A stretch of 64,000 bases of DNA from assembly GCF_014203275.1 (NCBI RefSeq), contig NZ_JACHIP010000002.1:682001-746000 (forward strand), given 5' to 3'. How positions within the stretch are numbered: position 1 is the stretch's first letter; each line of letters begins with the position of its first letter. Below, one piece after another: positions 40,493-50,369 of the stretch. The position numbers and the translations under genes were made by a program. This DNA comes from Granulicella aggregans. Lineage in GTDB: Bacteria; Acidobacteriota; Terriglobia; Terriglobales; Acidobacteriaceae. Under the pieces are notes generated by a model, which did no database searches, was not told where the DNA came from, and was given only the letters and a program-made list of their open reading frames with translations.

Positions 40493-41494
40493 TTGAAGCT
40501 GCCACTCTTCGCCGCCACCCTGTGCCTCGTCTCCTCCCTCGCCGTCGCGCAACTCCCACAGCCGGACGGCGGCAACATCGAACGCGGCACATTGCCCGAT
40601 CACTGGTACTCGCAGTTGCCGAAGTGCATGGAGATTCCTGAATGGCAGGTGCATGAGTACAACAAGGACTTCTACATCCTTCGCCAATCGCCCTGCACCG
40701 ACTACGAGAAGCCGTTCATCTTTCTGATCTTCGGCAAAGACAAAGCTCTCTTAATGGACACTGGCTCACGCAACGGCAACCTCGCACCCGCGTTGCAGCA
40801 CACGGTGAAAAACTGGCTGGCACGCAATGGGCGCACCAGCATCCCGGTGATCGTCGCTCACACCCATGAACACGAAGACCATACGTGGGGCGACAAAGAG
40901 CTTCAGGCGTTGAGCGATCCTGCCATGCCCATTACCTTCACGCCCTCAGAGGTAGAAGCGACGAAGAAACTTTTCGGGATCGCAAACTGGCCGACCGACA
41001 TTGGCCACCTCGATCTTGGTGACCGCATCGTCGACCTCATCCCCATCCCGGGCCACAGCAAGGTCAGCGTGGCGCTCTACGACCGGCGCACAGCCGTGCT
41101 GCTGGGCGGCGACACGGTCTATCCCGGACGCATCTATGTCAACGACTTCGCCGCATTCACCGCCAGCCTTGCACGGCTGGTCGCCTTCACCGAGGGCAAG
41201 CCCATCGCAAACATCCTGGGCAACCACATTGAGCAGACGGCCACGCCGTTCGTCGACTACCCTGTCGGCACCATGTATCAGCCGAACGAGCATGAACTCG
41301 CGCTCTCCCGCGGAACGCTGCTGGAGTTGAACGACGCAGTGATCTCCATGCACGGCACGCCGCATCGCTACTGTATGCGCGATATCTCCGTCTGGCCGGT
41401 CGGGCCGTCTTTCATGACGGCTGAAGACGAAGCGAAGTTCAAGAAGCATCGCCAGGAGGAGAAGGATCGCATATGGGATCACACGAAGCCGTAG
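40493..41494 (+). CDS. Secreted metallo-beta-lactamase-fold hydrolase (copy 2)
   Basis: A 333-residue paralogue of the preceding gene, clearly homologous along its length (HEYNKDFYILRQSP, FGKDKALL, DTGS, HTHEHEDHTWGD, GDTVYPGRI, HIEQ.ATPF). The TTG start has AGGAG upstream (CAGGAGACCATC) and gives a signal peptide ending at AVAQ. All metal ligands of copy 1 are kept, including GHSKVS in the place of GHTHED, where the second His of the first copy is lost. Both appear to be co-transcribed, with a 103-base gap containing a weak hairpin and T-run. The substrate is unknown. Confidence 0.87.
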   Translation: MKLPLFAATLCLVSSLAVAQLPQPDGGNIERGTLPDHWYSQLPKCMEIPEWQVHEYNKDFYILRQSPCTDYEKPFIFLIFGKDKALLMDTGSRNGNLAPALQHTVKNWLARNGRTSIPVIVAHTHEHEDHTWGDKELQALSDPAMPITFTPSEVEATKKLFGIANWPTDIGHLDLGDRIVDLIPIPGHSKVSVALYDRRTAVLLGGDTVYPGRIYVNDFAAFTASLARLVAFTEGKPIANILGNHIEQTATPFVDYPVGTMYQPNEHELALSRGTLLELNDAVISMHGTPHRYCMRDISVWPVGPSFMTAEDEAKFKKHRQEEKDRIWDHTKP

Positions 41495-41509
41495 CCTGAG
41501 CAATTCGGA

Positions 41510-43036
41510 TCAGGCTTCGCAGGCCTCGGGTACGTGGGACGACGCACTCACCCCCCGGTTGCGTCCGCCCTGCTTGGCAGCGTACAGCGCCTCATCCGCT
41601 GCGGCGATGAGGCGCTGCGAAGGACGAACGGTGCCGGGAACTACGGCACTGAAGCCGACCGAGATGGTTACAACTCCGGTGGCGTTGCCCTTGTGCTCCA
41701 GGCCAAGTGCTTCTACGCCTTTCCGAATCGACTCCGCAATGACGCTGGCGTCTTCCAGCGTAGCGCCGGGGAGAAGCACCACGAACTCCTCGCCGCCGTA
41801 GCGCGCCGCCAAGTCGCCCGCCCGCTTCAGATGTGTGCCAAAGCTGCTGGCGATCGCGCAGAGGCAATGATCGCCGGCAAGGTGACCATACATGTCGTTG
41901 TAGGACTTGAAGTAGTCGACATCGAGCAGCAGCAGGCCAATGGACATTCCCTGCCGCCGCGCCCTTCCCCATTCGGCGTCGAGCGTCTGGTCGAAGAGCC
42001 TGCGATTGCCAAGCCCAGTCAGACCATCGCGCGTCGCGAGGACCTCCATCTGCTGCAGCGCCAGCTTCAACTGCTCCTGGAAGTCGTCACGATCCCGCGC
42101 GGTCAGCGTGATGGCGAAGCTCATGACCATGGCAATGGTGAGGTAGGCCTGGAGAGTCATGATCCGGTACGGCTCATGATGCCCCTGGACGAACATGAAC
42201 GGCCCCATACCGCCGATCGTGCCGTGAGCCGCGATGATGGTCACTAGGTTGACAGCCAGAACCGCGCCGGGAAAGCCAACACGATCGACCATCAGGACGA
42301 GGATCGGGAAGATTAGGAACGCAACCGGATACGCGGTCTGATGAAATATAAACCAACTCGTACCCAGCAGCAGGCCAAACATGACCAGGGTCTTGAGACG
42401 CTGTCCGGGACGCAGGAGGAGGTAGGTCTCCCGACTGGCGAGGACAAGAACCAGCGGGGTGAAAAGTGCGATTCCGAGGGCGTCTCCGCTGACCCAGTGT
42501 TGGACCGTTGACCAAAACTCCTCGCCAAGATGAACGTGGGTATAAGCCGACCATGGAACAGCGGGTATCAACGGCGCGCCGATCAGCACCACGACGCTGA
42601 ATCGAAGGATCAGTCCGGGCCGCCGCAGCCAATCCGACAGGTTCGTAAAGCCGGGGAGCATAGCTGCAGCAAAGACCATCTCGAAGACGTTGCAGCCTAC
42701 GTCCCCTGCAACCTGCGAAAGGGGTTGGCCCAGGAGCCTTAACTGCGTCCCGGTTGTGATCATGTAGCCGGCCATGATCCAGGGCCAATTGCGGCGGGAA
42801 CACAAGAGCAAAATGCCGATAAGGAGACCGTCGATCGGCCAGCAGATGGCATGCAGCGATGTGTAAAAAACGAGTGGATTGATCAGCTTGGAGTTGAGAT
42901 AGACGCCAAAGGCGCTAATGAGCATGATCGTTATGCCGTACGCCAGCGGAGACTGATCACGGAGCCGGGATGCCGAAGCATGGATCCGTCCGCCCCATGC
43001 AGTAACTTCATCTATGAGTTCGCCGGAGTTCAACAC
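41510..43036 (-). CDS. MASE1-GGDEF diguanylate cyclase
   Basis: A 508-residue membrane protein. The N-terminal half (about 25-320) has 8 to 9 hydrophobic helices in the MASE1 pattern (LISAFGVYLNSKLINPLVFYTS...WPIDGLLIGILLL...GDALGIALFTPLVLV). The C-terminal GGDEF domain has GLTGLGNRRLFDQTL, the active site GGEEF, and an upstream RAGD, five residues before it, which fits the allosteric I-site RxxD. It should make cyclic di-GMP under control of an unknown periplasmic or membrane signal and be inhibited by product. The start is a GTG at 43036 or TTG at 43033; neither has a strong ribosome site. The stop is 15 bases from the convergent MBL stop. Confidence 0.9.
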   Translation of the reverse strand: MLNSGELIDEVTAWGGRIHASASRLRDQSPLAYGITIMLISAFGVYLNSKLINPLVFYTSLHAICWPIDGLLIGILLLCSRRNWPWIMAGYMITTGTQLRLLGQPLSQVAGDVGCNVFEMVFAAAMLPGFTNLSDWLRRPGLILRFSVVVLIGAPLIPAVPWSAYTHVHLGEEFWSTVQHWVSGDALGIALFTPLVLVLASRETYLLLRPGQRLKTLVMFGLLLGTSWFIFHQTAYPVAFLIFPILVLMVDRVGFPGAVLAVNLVTIIAAHGTIGGMGPFMFVQGHHEPYRIMTLQAYLTIAMVMSFAITLTARDRDDFQEQLKLALQQMEVLATRDGLTGLGNRRLFDQTLDAEWGRARRQGMSIGLLLLDVDYFKSYNDMYGHLAGDHCLCAIASSFGTHLKRAGDLAARYGGEEFVVLLPGATLEDASVIAESIRKGVEALGLEHKGNATGVVTISVGFSAVVPGTVRPSQRLIAAADEALYAAKQGGRNRGVSASSHVPEACEA

Positions 43037-43325
43037 CCGTCAACCCCACAACATAGCGCACTCCGGCTGCGACCGCCTGGACGGGTCAGCTCGTGTGAAT
43101 TCCGGCGTCCACCTGGAGTTTGTGGATCCAAGGGCTCTCCGGAGAACTTTCCTTCGCGGTCGGCCATTTTCATACTATCGGCATATTCCAACGTTTTGTA
43201 CGAACTTGCCATACGCAAAGGGCGTACCCCCGCTAGACCAATGGGGCATAGGCTACACAAGATTGTCTCCCAGCCGCCCGATGCTTTTACAAAACATCGA
43301 GAAGCGCTGTACGGTTTGACTTATC
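43037..43325. other. Intergenic region upstream of the diguanylate cyclase
   Basis: About 290 bases between the cyclase start and the stop of the giant protein gene. It contains a near-palindrome (GATGCTTTTACAAAACATC, about 43279-43297) that could be a weak terminator for the giant gene but lacks a T-tract. An ACGCAAAG string on the plus strand resembles a piece of the c-di-GMP-I riboswitch but the rest does not match and the strand is wrong. No gene is visible. Confidence 0.4.
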
Positions 43326-46300
43326 CTACTGCGCCGCGGTTGTAACTACGGAGTTTCCTACTGCATTTACCAGAGTTACAGTCACACCCTGAATCGTAGT
43401 GGCATCCTCGCTCAGGTTGAACGGCTGCGTGTAGGTAAATATCGATCCGTAAGTGGTCGACATCGGATTGCTGTACCAAGTGGCGAAGATCGAGGTCACG
43501 TCGATCGTTACGTCAGGGTTGGAGATCGTATTTCCCGGAGTAGGCGTGAAGTGGAAGATCGCTGACTTCACCTCGCGGGTATTGGAGAAGCCGGTGACAG
43601 TAACGGTAAGCGCGCTCGTCGTGCTCGCGGACTTCGCCGCCGCGATCTGCGGCACCACCGTTGGAAGCGTGACTACCACTGGAGTGACGCTGGCAGGGGT
43701 CACATTCACGTCGTCAGCCGTGATCGTGAGCGCCACCGTGACCGTTCCAGCAACGGTTCCCGCCTGGAACTGCACGTCGGGCGTCGTAGTCGAGCTCGCC
43801 GGGAGCGTCACGTTGATCGTTCTGCCACCCGATGAGAACTGCACCGCAGGATCGTCGATCCCCGTCGACGTGGCAGGGACGAAGGTGAGTGTGAGCAGGC
43901 AGTTGATGGGCACCGCATACGGCTGCTTCAACTGAAAGGTCACCACCGGCTGATCTCCCGAGGCCGCCATTGATGGGCCGGTAAAGACCACCACCGGCGC
44001 TACCTCCACCGCGAAACTCGACGCCGCACTCGTCTTTCCGGAGGCGGTATCGGTCACAGTAAGAGACAACGCACCGGCTGATGTCAGCAGGTTCGCTGGG
44101 ATCACGGCCGTCAGGGTCGTCGTACTAGTGTAGGTCGTGGTTAGCATGGTCGAGTTCACGAAGACCGCATCGGTCGTCGTAAAGTTCGCGCCCGTCAAGG
44201 CCACCGTCGTCGCCGCGCTTCCCGCAACCGCGCCGACAGGCGAGATTCCCGACAGCGTGGGTACGGCCGCAGTTGCCACCGTGAAGCTTTGCGAGACCGG
44301 TGTCGCAGCCGCGTAAGTCGTATCACCGGTCTGGGTCGCCTGGATCGTCACCGTTCCCGCACCCGTCAACGTCACCACGCTTCCGGTGATGGTGGCTGGG
44401 CCAGAGGTCACAGCGTAGCTCACAGCCAATCCTGACGAGGCAGTCGCCGATAGCGTAAATGGCGCATCGCCCACGATGTGGTTCAGAATCGTCGGGAAGG
44501 TGATCGTCTGCGCCGCTCCACCGTGTACCGTCAGCGTTCCGGGAACGTAGGTGAAGCTATAGTTCGTCGCGGTCAACGCCTGGGTGGCGAACGTGATCGG
44601 ATAGGTTCCTGCCGGCGACGTGGTCGTCGCGGTCGTCGCCAACGTGGCAGTACCGCTAATCACCGCCGCCGTGTCGCCATTTACGAAGCCCGCCGTCGCG
44701 TAAGTCAGTGTAGGATTTGCCGCTCCGAATGCACGCGACAGATTGGCCGCCGTCGCCGTCAGCACTGCCTTCGTCACTGTGAAGCTCTGCGAGACGGAGG
44801 TCGCAGCCGCATAGGTCGCATTGCCCGCCTGCGCCGCCGTCACCACGACCTGACCCACTCCAGTAATCGTCACGGTCGATCCGGTCACGGTCGCTGGACC
44901 TGTCACGGTGAAGGTCACGGCCAGCGAGGAACTTGCTGTTGCGGTCAGTGTAAACGGAGCGGCTCCATAAGTCTTGTTCCCCAGCGCACCAAACGTGATC
45001 GTCTGCGCTGTCTTCGCGATCGTAAGCGTCTGCGCCGCGCTCGCGCTGGCCTGGTAGTTTGCATCCCCACCGTAACTCGCAATGACGCTGTAGGTTCCAG
45101 CCGCGAGCGACGTCGTACTGAAGCTCCCCGCGCCGTTCCCATCAAGGGTGATCGTCGCAAGCACCGACGCTGGAGTAACCGCCGTGTTCATCAACATCAC
45201 GGTTCCGGAAGGTGCCGGGGATAGACCTGTCACCTGCACCGCAAACGCTACATTCTGCCCGACTCTCGCCGCTGTTGGAGTGATGACCAAAGTGGTGGTG
45301 CTCTGCGCTCCGGTCGTCGTACCACCGCCGGCCAGGTTCGTCGTCTCAGATACGCTGGCCGATACGTTCGTGTCTCCCGCGTAGCTGGCTTCCACTGCGT
45401 GCTGCGTGTCGCTGCTTCCGCCGATCGTCAAGTTCCGCATTCCCATTGCAGTCTCGGTCACCTGGCTGAGCAGAACTGTAGCGGTTCCGTCGCTGAAGTT
45501 CGAGATGCCAATGTCTGGATATCCATCTCCATTGAAGTCCGCAGCAGACTCTCCATACGGGAAGTTTCCTGTCGGATAGGTAAGTTGCGTCTGGAATGTG
45601 CCATCGCCGTTGCCTAGAAGGATGCTCTCCGTCAGGCTCGATTGCGTCGTGTTTCCGACGGAGATATCTTCCTTACCGTCGCCGTTGAAGTCTGCGATCA
45701 CCAGGCCAACCGGTTGTCCGCCGACTACGTACGTCACCTGCGTCTGGAATGTCCCGTCTCCGTTGCCGAGCAATACGCTTATCGTCCCGTCTTCGTGGTT
45801 CGTCACGGCAAGATCCAGCTTGCCATCCCCGTTGAAGTCTCCCGTCTGCACTCCCTGCGGGCCGGTTCCTACCGCGTAAGTCACCATCTGTTGGAACGTC
45901 CCGTCGCCGTTGCCGAGGAAGATCCCAACCGTGTTGTCTCCGTTATTTCCCACGGCGACATCCAGCAAACCGTCTCCGTTGAAGTCTCCCTCAGCGAGCG
46001 TCTGCGGAGTATTACCCGTCGGATAGGAGACCGCCTGCTGCAGCGTGCCGTCTTTGTTACCGAGCAGAACACTCATCGTGTTGCTGTAGTAGTCGCCAGC
46101 AACGACATCCGGATACCCATCCCCGTTTATATCCAATACACCCAGGCCCACCGGCGAAGCGCACTCATAGTTCACCTGTGCCTGGAAGGTCCCATCTCCG
46201 TTCCCCAGCAGCACGCCGATCGACCCGCCGCCCGTATTCGCAACGATGAGGTCGAGGAATCCGTCGCCATTCAGGTCCGCGACCAGTACTCGCTCCGGCT

Positions 46301-49277
46301 CGCTGCCGACGCTGTATTTCACCTCCGGCTGGAACGTCCCATCGCCCTTGCCCAGAAGGATGCTGATGGTGTTCTCCTCGTAGTTCCCGACTGCAAGGTC
46401 CTGGAAGCCGTCGCCATTGAAGTCTCCGGCAGCCTGCGCATAGGAGCCTGAGCCTGTAGTATTCGGGCTACCCGCCGGAGAAACAGCCGAGAACTCTACC
46501 GCTCCCGCACCGAGCCCGACTGATCCCAGCACCGCGTTCGAGTTATTTGTATCCAGGAATGAGACCATTCCCGTCGGGGCAACCGTGTTCGACCCTATGC
46601 TCACGACGGTTCCGGTCGCGCTGTAGTTTCCGCCACTGCCCGTTGTGGTGAAGCTAGTGGTGGACGGATACTTCCCGGTCACCGTCACCGTCTGCGGTGA
46701 CGACTGGCTCGCCAGCATCCCTGGCAGCGGTACAAAATTCGCTGTGAAGTTATGTGTCCCAATCGTTCCCGGAGCGAGCTTGAGCGTCGCGGGAGTGTCG
46801 ATGCCGATCTGCGCGATCCCAAGATTCGCGGTCAGGCCGCACTGGGTCGCCGCTGCATCGCAGAAGTAAACCTGACCGTACCCCAGGTTCGAGTCGCCCG
46901 ATTTCACCGTGGCGCTCAACAACACCGGCGTCTGGTACGTGACCGTCGTCGGCGACACCGTTAGTGTCGTCACAGGCTGTAGAGCCGCTGCGACACCGAA
47001 GCTGTCCACCGCGCTCTCGCTTGTCCCATAGTTTGCGTCGCCGTTGTAGGTTGCGACCACCGAAGCATTGCCCACCGGCAGCGTCGAATACCTAAGCGTC
47101 CCCGTCCCATCGCCGGCGAGCGTCGCCGTTCCCAGCACCGTCGCCGGAGTGGTGGCCGTGTTCGTCAGCGTGACCGTGCCGGTCGGCGTGGGAGGAGTGC
47201 TTGTCGTTGTCCCCGCAGCCACGACCACTTGGAACTTCACTGCTTGCCCTTGCCGCGGTGTGTTTGGCGTCGAAGTCAGCGTCGTTGTCGAAGTCGCGCC
47301 CGCTGTGACCAACAGAGTCTGCGCCGGACTCGTGCTCGAAGCATTAATCGAGTCGCCGCTGTACTTCGCCGTGATGCTGTGCGTTCCTGCTGCCAACGTC
47401 GACGTAAAGTACATCGCATACGATGGGCCGTTTGCCTGGCTCACCGTTCCGAGCAACGTAGTGCCGTCATAGAAGTTGGTCGACCCGTTCGTCGTCCCGG
47501 ATACGCCTGTGCCCGTCCGCGACACCGTGCCGATAAACTCAACCGACTGCCCCGTGATCACCGGGTTCGGATAGATAGTGAGTGACTCAGCCGTCGGCAC
47601 TCCCGTGCCATATCCAGCCAGAACATCGCCGTTCGTCGACGTCGTCACATTCAGGCTGTTCGATGTCGCCGTATACGTCTCCTGGTAGCTCTGCGCCGCC
47701 GGGGGCGCAAAGTCCACCGAGAAGTCGCACTTCTGCCCCGGCTGAATGACACTCCCGTTCACACATCCGCTCGCGGAGTCCTTCGTAAACACCGTCCCGC
47801 TGATCGAGAGGTTGCTCAACGTCAGCGGCATGTTTCCCGTATTTGAGATCGTGTCTCCGCCCGTCGTCGTCGTACCGACCTGCGTCGTCAGAATGAAGTT
47901 CGAGGCCGCGCGGTTCGTAATCGCAAGACCACCGCTACTGCCCGGCTGAGTTGTAATCACATTGCCCGCCAGGTCCACCGCCATCCCGTAGTTCGATCCG
48001 CCGCCGTAGTTGATGATTGCCCCGTCCGGGCTGATCAGCGTGTCGCCATTCGAAGTCGAGATATAAAGTCGCTCTCCCGCATCAACCGCAATGTCGTACA
48101 ACGTCCCCAGGCCGGTTGCAATCGAGACCCCAGTGCCGCCCCCCATCGGCAGCTTTGTCACTTCGCCGCCGTTCTGATCGTCTACATAAAAAACGTTTCC
48201 GAGGGCGTCCACCGCGAGACTCGTCGGTGAACCAATCCCGCTGGCAAGCGTCGTCTCCGTTCCCTGATTGTCGATCTTGATGATCCGGTTGTTGCCGGTA
48301 TCGGCGACGTACACCGCTCCCATTCCATCCACACCGACCCCATTTGGAATCGACAAAATGCTTGTTGTGACCGTCGTTGGTGTCCCGAATGCCTCGTTGT
48401 ACGCGACGATCGTATTGTGCGTCCGGTCGGCGATGTAAAGAGTACCGGCACCATCGATCGCCATGCCGCCCGGCGTCCCTAAACCTGAGATATCCAGTTG
48501 CGCCGACGAACCAGAACTCGTTGTGTACTTGTACACCGCATTCTGAGACGCGTCGGTGATGTAGTAGTTCCCGTCTGGCCCCACGGCAACATGGTCCGGC
48601 TGGTTCGTAATGCCCGTAGTAACGGACAGGTCGCCAAGGTCGAACCCGAGCTGCGAAGCGGTGCCCGTCGCGTAGAGCAAAGTCTCATAGATGACGTTAC
48701 CGTTCTGGTCCTTCGAGATCACTGCGTTCGTCGTCAATCCCGGATAAACCGGCGTAAACGCAAGCGGAGCAGTGCACGCTGAAGGATAGTTGCAGGTCGC
48801 CTGCCCAGCAAAGCCATTCAAGCCCGCTGCGAAGGTAAGGGTTTGGCTGGTGACTCCCGTCGGATACGGATACGACAACGTGATCGTCGACGAAGTTCCA
48901 CCGACTACCGTGCTGCCGAAGCTCTGCGAGTTGATCACCGCACCGGGATATCCCGGCACGAGATTCGGCTTCAACCGCCCGTTACCGCTCACAATGCGGG
49001 CCGCCGGTGCGGCCTTCTTGGCCTTCGAAGAAGTTGAGGCAGGAACCGCCTTGGGGGTCTCCCGAGTGGAGACCTTGATCTGCCGCGTGAACTCGCGCCG
49101 CGAGCCATCGCGGCTGATCATGGTTACGCTCTGGCCTGCCGTAGAGATCGTTGTGGGAGCCCCGGTTACCGCGGGCGTTGCCGCTTCGGCAACGCCGCTT
49201 AAGACAGCCAGTAAAACCGCTCCGCAAAACAACATAGCTCCCGGGGTCTCGATCTTCGAACAGCTCAGATTGCGCAA
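43326..49277 (-). CDS. Giant secreted mosaic protein: NHL, Ig-like and FG-GAP repeats, MBG and IPT domains
   Basis: About 1983 residues. The TTG at 49277 with GGGAG upstream gives MRNLSCSKIETPGAMLFCGAVLL, a signal peptide; a TTG at 49298 is alternative. In order: NHL-type propeller (about 190-470, LYIADRTHN, VYVADTGNNRIIKID), a choice-of-anchor-like beta region with SGC...CDFSVDFAPP, four Ig-like-3 style repeats (about 570-950), seven FG-GAP repeats (D-N-G-D-G calcium motifs, about 950-1290), more Ig-like repeats, two MBG-like modules with AQTITFGALGNKTYG and AAQTITFPTILNHIVG, and a C-terminal IPT-like domain. No enzyme or anchor motif is seen. It is probably a secreted or surface adhesin-like protein. 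The gene lies alone on the minus strand. Confidence 0.85.
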   Translation of the reverse strand: MRNLSCSKIETPGAMLFCGAVLLAVLSGVAEAATPAVTGAPTTISTAGQSVTMISRDGSRREFTRQIKVSTRETPKAVPASTSSKAKKAAPAARIVSGNGRLKPNLVPGYPGAVINSQSFGSTVVGGTSSTITLSYPYPTGVTSQTLTFAAGLNGFAGQATCNYPSACTAPLAFTPVYPGLTTNAVISKDQNGNVIYETLLYATGTASQLGFDLGDLSVTTGITNQPDHVAVGPDGNYYITDASQNAVYKYTTSSGSSAQLDISGLGTPGGMAIDGAGTLYIADRTHNTIVAYNEAFGTPTTVTTSILSIPNGVGVDGMGAVYVADTGNNRIIKIDNQGTETTLASGIGSPTSLAVDALGNVFYVDDQNGGEVTKLPMGGGTGVSIATGLGTLYDIAVDAGERLYISTSNGDTLISPDGAIINYGGGSNYGMAVDLAGNVITTQPGSSGGLAITNRAASNFILTTQVGTTTTGGDTISNTGNMPLTLSNLSISGTVFTKDSASGCVNGSVIQPGQKCDFSVDFAPPAAQSYQETYTATSNSLNVTTSTNGDVLAGYGTGVPTAESLTIYPNPVITGQSVEFIGTVSRTGTGVSGTTNGSTNFYDGTTLLGTVSQANGPSYAMYFTSTLAAGTHSITAKYSGDSINASSTSPAQTLLVTAGATSTTTLTSTPNTPRQGQAVKFQVVVAAGTTTSTPPTPTGTVTLTNTATTPATVLGTATLAGDGTGTLRYSTLPVGNASVVATYNGDANYGTSESAVDSFGVAAALQPVTTLTVSPTTVTYQTPVLLSATVKSGDSNLGYGQVYFCDAAATQCGLTANLGIAQIGIDTPATLKLAPGTIGTHNFTANFVPLPGMLASQSSPQTVTVTGKYPSTTSFTTTGSGGNYSATGTVVSIGSNTVAPTGMVSFLDTNNSNAVLGSVGLGAGAVEFSAVSPAGSPNTTGSGSYAQAAGDFNGDGFQDLAVGNYEENTISILLGKGDGTFQPEVKYSVGSEPERVLVADLNGDGFLDLIVANTGGGSIGVLLGNGDGTFQAQVNYECASPVGLGVLDINGDGYPDVVAGDYYSNTMSVLLGNKDGTLQQAVSYPTGNTPQTLAEGDFNGDGLLDVAVGNNGDNTVGIFLGNGDGTFQQMVTYAVGTGPQGVQTGDFNGDGKLDLAVTNHEDGTISVLLGNGDGTFQTQVTYVVGGQPVGLVIADFNGDGKEDISVGNTTQSSLTESILLGNGDGTFQTQLTYPTGNFPYGESAADFNGDGYPDIGISNFSDGTATVLLSQVTETAMGMRNLTIGGSSDTQHAVEASYAGDTNVSASVSETTNLAGGGTTTGAQSTTTLVITPTAARVGQNVAFAVQVTGLSPAPSGTVMLMNTAVTPASVLATITLDGNGAGSFSTTSLAAGTYSVIASYGGDANYQASASAAQTLTIAKTAQTITFGALGNKTYGAAPFTLTATASSSLAVTFTVTGPATVTGSTVTITGVGQVVVTAAQAGNATYAAATSVSQSFTVTKAVLTATAANLSRAFGAANPTLTYATAGFVNGDTAAVISGTATLATTATTTSPAGTYPITFATQALTATNYSFTYVPGTLTVHGGAAQTITFPTILNHIVGDAPFTLSATASSGLAVSYAVTSGPATITGSVVTLTGAGTVTIQATQTGDTTYAAATPVSQSFTVATAAVPTLSGISPVGAVAGSAATTVALTGANFTTTDAVFVNSTMLTTTYTSTTTLTAVIPANLLTSAGALSLTVTDTASGKTSAASSFAVEVAPVVVFTGPSMAASGDQPVVTFQLKQPYAVPINCLLTLTFVPATSTGIDDPAVQFSSGGRTINVTLPASSTTTPDVQFQAGTVAGTVTVALTITADDVNVTPASVTPVVVTLPTVVPQIAAAKSASTTSALTVTVTGFSNTREVKSAIFHFTPTPGNTISNPDVTIDVTSIFATWYSNPMSTTYGSIFTYTQPFNLSEDATTIQGVTVTLVNAVGNSVVTTAAQ
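45465..46446 (-). repeat. Seven FG-GAP (VCBS-type) repeats inside the giant gene
   Basis: About seven units of 46-50 codons each contain the pattern DFNGDG..D.AV or DINGDG.PDV followed by LLGNGDGTFQ. Each unit offers an Asp-rich DxNGDG loop, the calcium-binding loop of FG-GAP repeats. The encoded units form one beta-propeller of seven blades, the usual number for this fold. Confidence 0.85.
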
Positions 49278-49547
49278 TTGGATCTCCCGACAGCCCAACT
49301 GTTCGCCTGTCCTTGGTGAAGATCAGTGCGGCAGAGCTACGATCCGGCGAACACAATGCGCCTCCTTCAAAGCCGGAGCGCCCGCGAATTCAGGCCAGAT
49401 CGATAGTCCATAGAGGTGTCGAGAGAAAGTGAACCACAGCATCCATCGCTTGTCACCAGAAAAGGCGGGGGATGGGCGGAGCGACGGCCAGAATTGCGTG
49501 CCCGCAATCTAGTCGAGCCGTCTATTCAAGTTTGGAGGAAAAGGAGA

Positions 49548-49624
49548 TGGTGGGCGAGGCGGGGATCGAACCCACAACCGTCGGCTTAGAAGGCCGGTGC
49601 TCTATCCAATTGAGCTACTCGCCC
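49548..49624 (-). tRNA. tRNA-Arg(TCT)
   Basis: The reverse complement reads GGGCGAG...CTCGCCC with CCA encoded. The anticodon loop CTTCTAA gives anticodon TCT (reads AGA), and the T-loop is GGTTCGATCC. D-arm (GCTCAATTGGATAGAGC) and T-arm pair normally. It is located just downstream of the hypothetical gene on the same strand. Confidence 0.95.
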
Positions 49625-49672
49625 GGTGCTATTTCAATTGTAGTGGCAGGTGCAGCCACCAGCGGAGACGTT

Positions 49673-50290
49673 TTATGCCAGCGCGATATCTCTGCTGCGC
49701 AGCAGCGCAACAATCGCTTCGAGTGCCAATCCCCATGCCTGCTTCGCAGCCGCAAGATTTGGTCCAAGCGCCTTCACATACAGCGATACCGCAAAGCCCT
49801 CCTGCGGCCCGGTGAGATCGACCAATGCAGGACGCAGCACGCAATCCATCATCACCAGTGGTTCGTCGATGGGCGCGGCGAGCCGCTCCAGCCGATGCAG
49901 CAACTGCTCGCTCTGATGAAACGAGGCGAAGATCGTGCGGTCGCGCCAGACGAGGTCAACATAGCTTGCGAAGCCCGTCTTCGCGTCAGGGCTGTCGGCA
50001 CTGATGTCGAGCTGCAACTGTAGTTGCTCCAGCTCTTCGCTATCGAGCGCCCAAGCGTCGCACTTTGCTGTGAACACCGGCGAACGTCCAGCGTTCAGAG
50101 CTCGCAGCGCCTGCATCAACGGAGGATTCTGCTCCGCCTCCGGGATCTGATCCATGTCGTAGGGATTCTCGCGCAGGTCGACAAAGTCAGCTGTCGTTTC
50201 GACCGTCGCCGCTCCCGCCTCCGCCCTCGACCATGGGACGACCAGCACTGGATCGTCCGCAGAGCACTCAACCGACCACTCAACAACCAT
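49673..50290 (-). CDS. Hypothetical protein
   Basis: A 205-residue soluble protein with no family I recognise. It has acidic N-terminal (MVVEWSVECSADDPVLVVPW), an internal Arg/Asp-containing segment (FVDLRENPYDMDQIPEAEQNPPLMQALRALNA) and an alternating hydrophobic C-terminus (FAVSLYVKALGPNLAAAKQAWGLALEAIVALL). Composition and codon use resemble the neighbours, which argues for a real gene. No signal or membrane segment is seen. It lies 48 bases upstream of tRNA-Arg and could be co-transcribed with it. Function unknown. Confidence 0.6.
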   Translation of the reverse strand: MVVEWSVECSADDPVLVVPWSRAEAGAATVETTADFVDLRENPYDMDQIPEAEQNPPLMQALRALNAGRSPVFTAKCDAWALDSEELEQLQLQLDISADSPDAKTGFASYVDLVWRDRTIFASFHQSEQLLHRLERLAAPIDEPLVMMDCVLRPALVDLTGPQEGFAVSLYVKALGPNLAAAKQAWGLALEAIVALLRSRDIALA

Positions 50291-50369
50291 AACTTCTTAT
50301 TCTAGCTTCGCCCGGGCAGGCAGCGGTCCGACCTTCGGGCGATTGCAGTCGTGAGTGCTGCCGGCTCTG

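Noticed and set aside
43200..43260. ACGCAAAG and GGCATAGGCTAC strings resembling a c-di-GMP-I riboswitch beside the diguanylate cyclase
   Set aside because: Only the short ACGCAAAG core matches; the A-rich GCAAACC and CCGGGUUGCC parts are missing, and the string is on the plus strand with no downstream plus gene.
43030..43260. A 76-residue minus-strand frame upstream of the diguanylate cyclase
   Set aside because: It lacks a ribosome site and any recognisable domain, and overlaps the likely promoter region.
46645..47472. Plus-strand open frames across the giant protein gene
   Set aside because: They are antisense shadows of Thr/Val-rich repeats and have no independent features.
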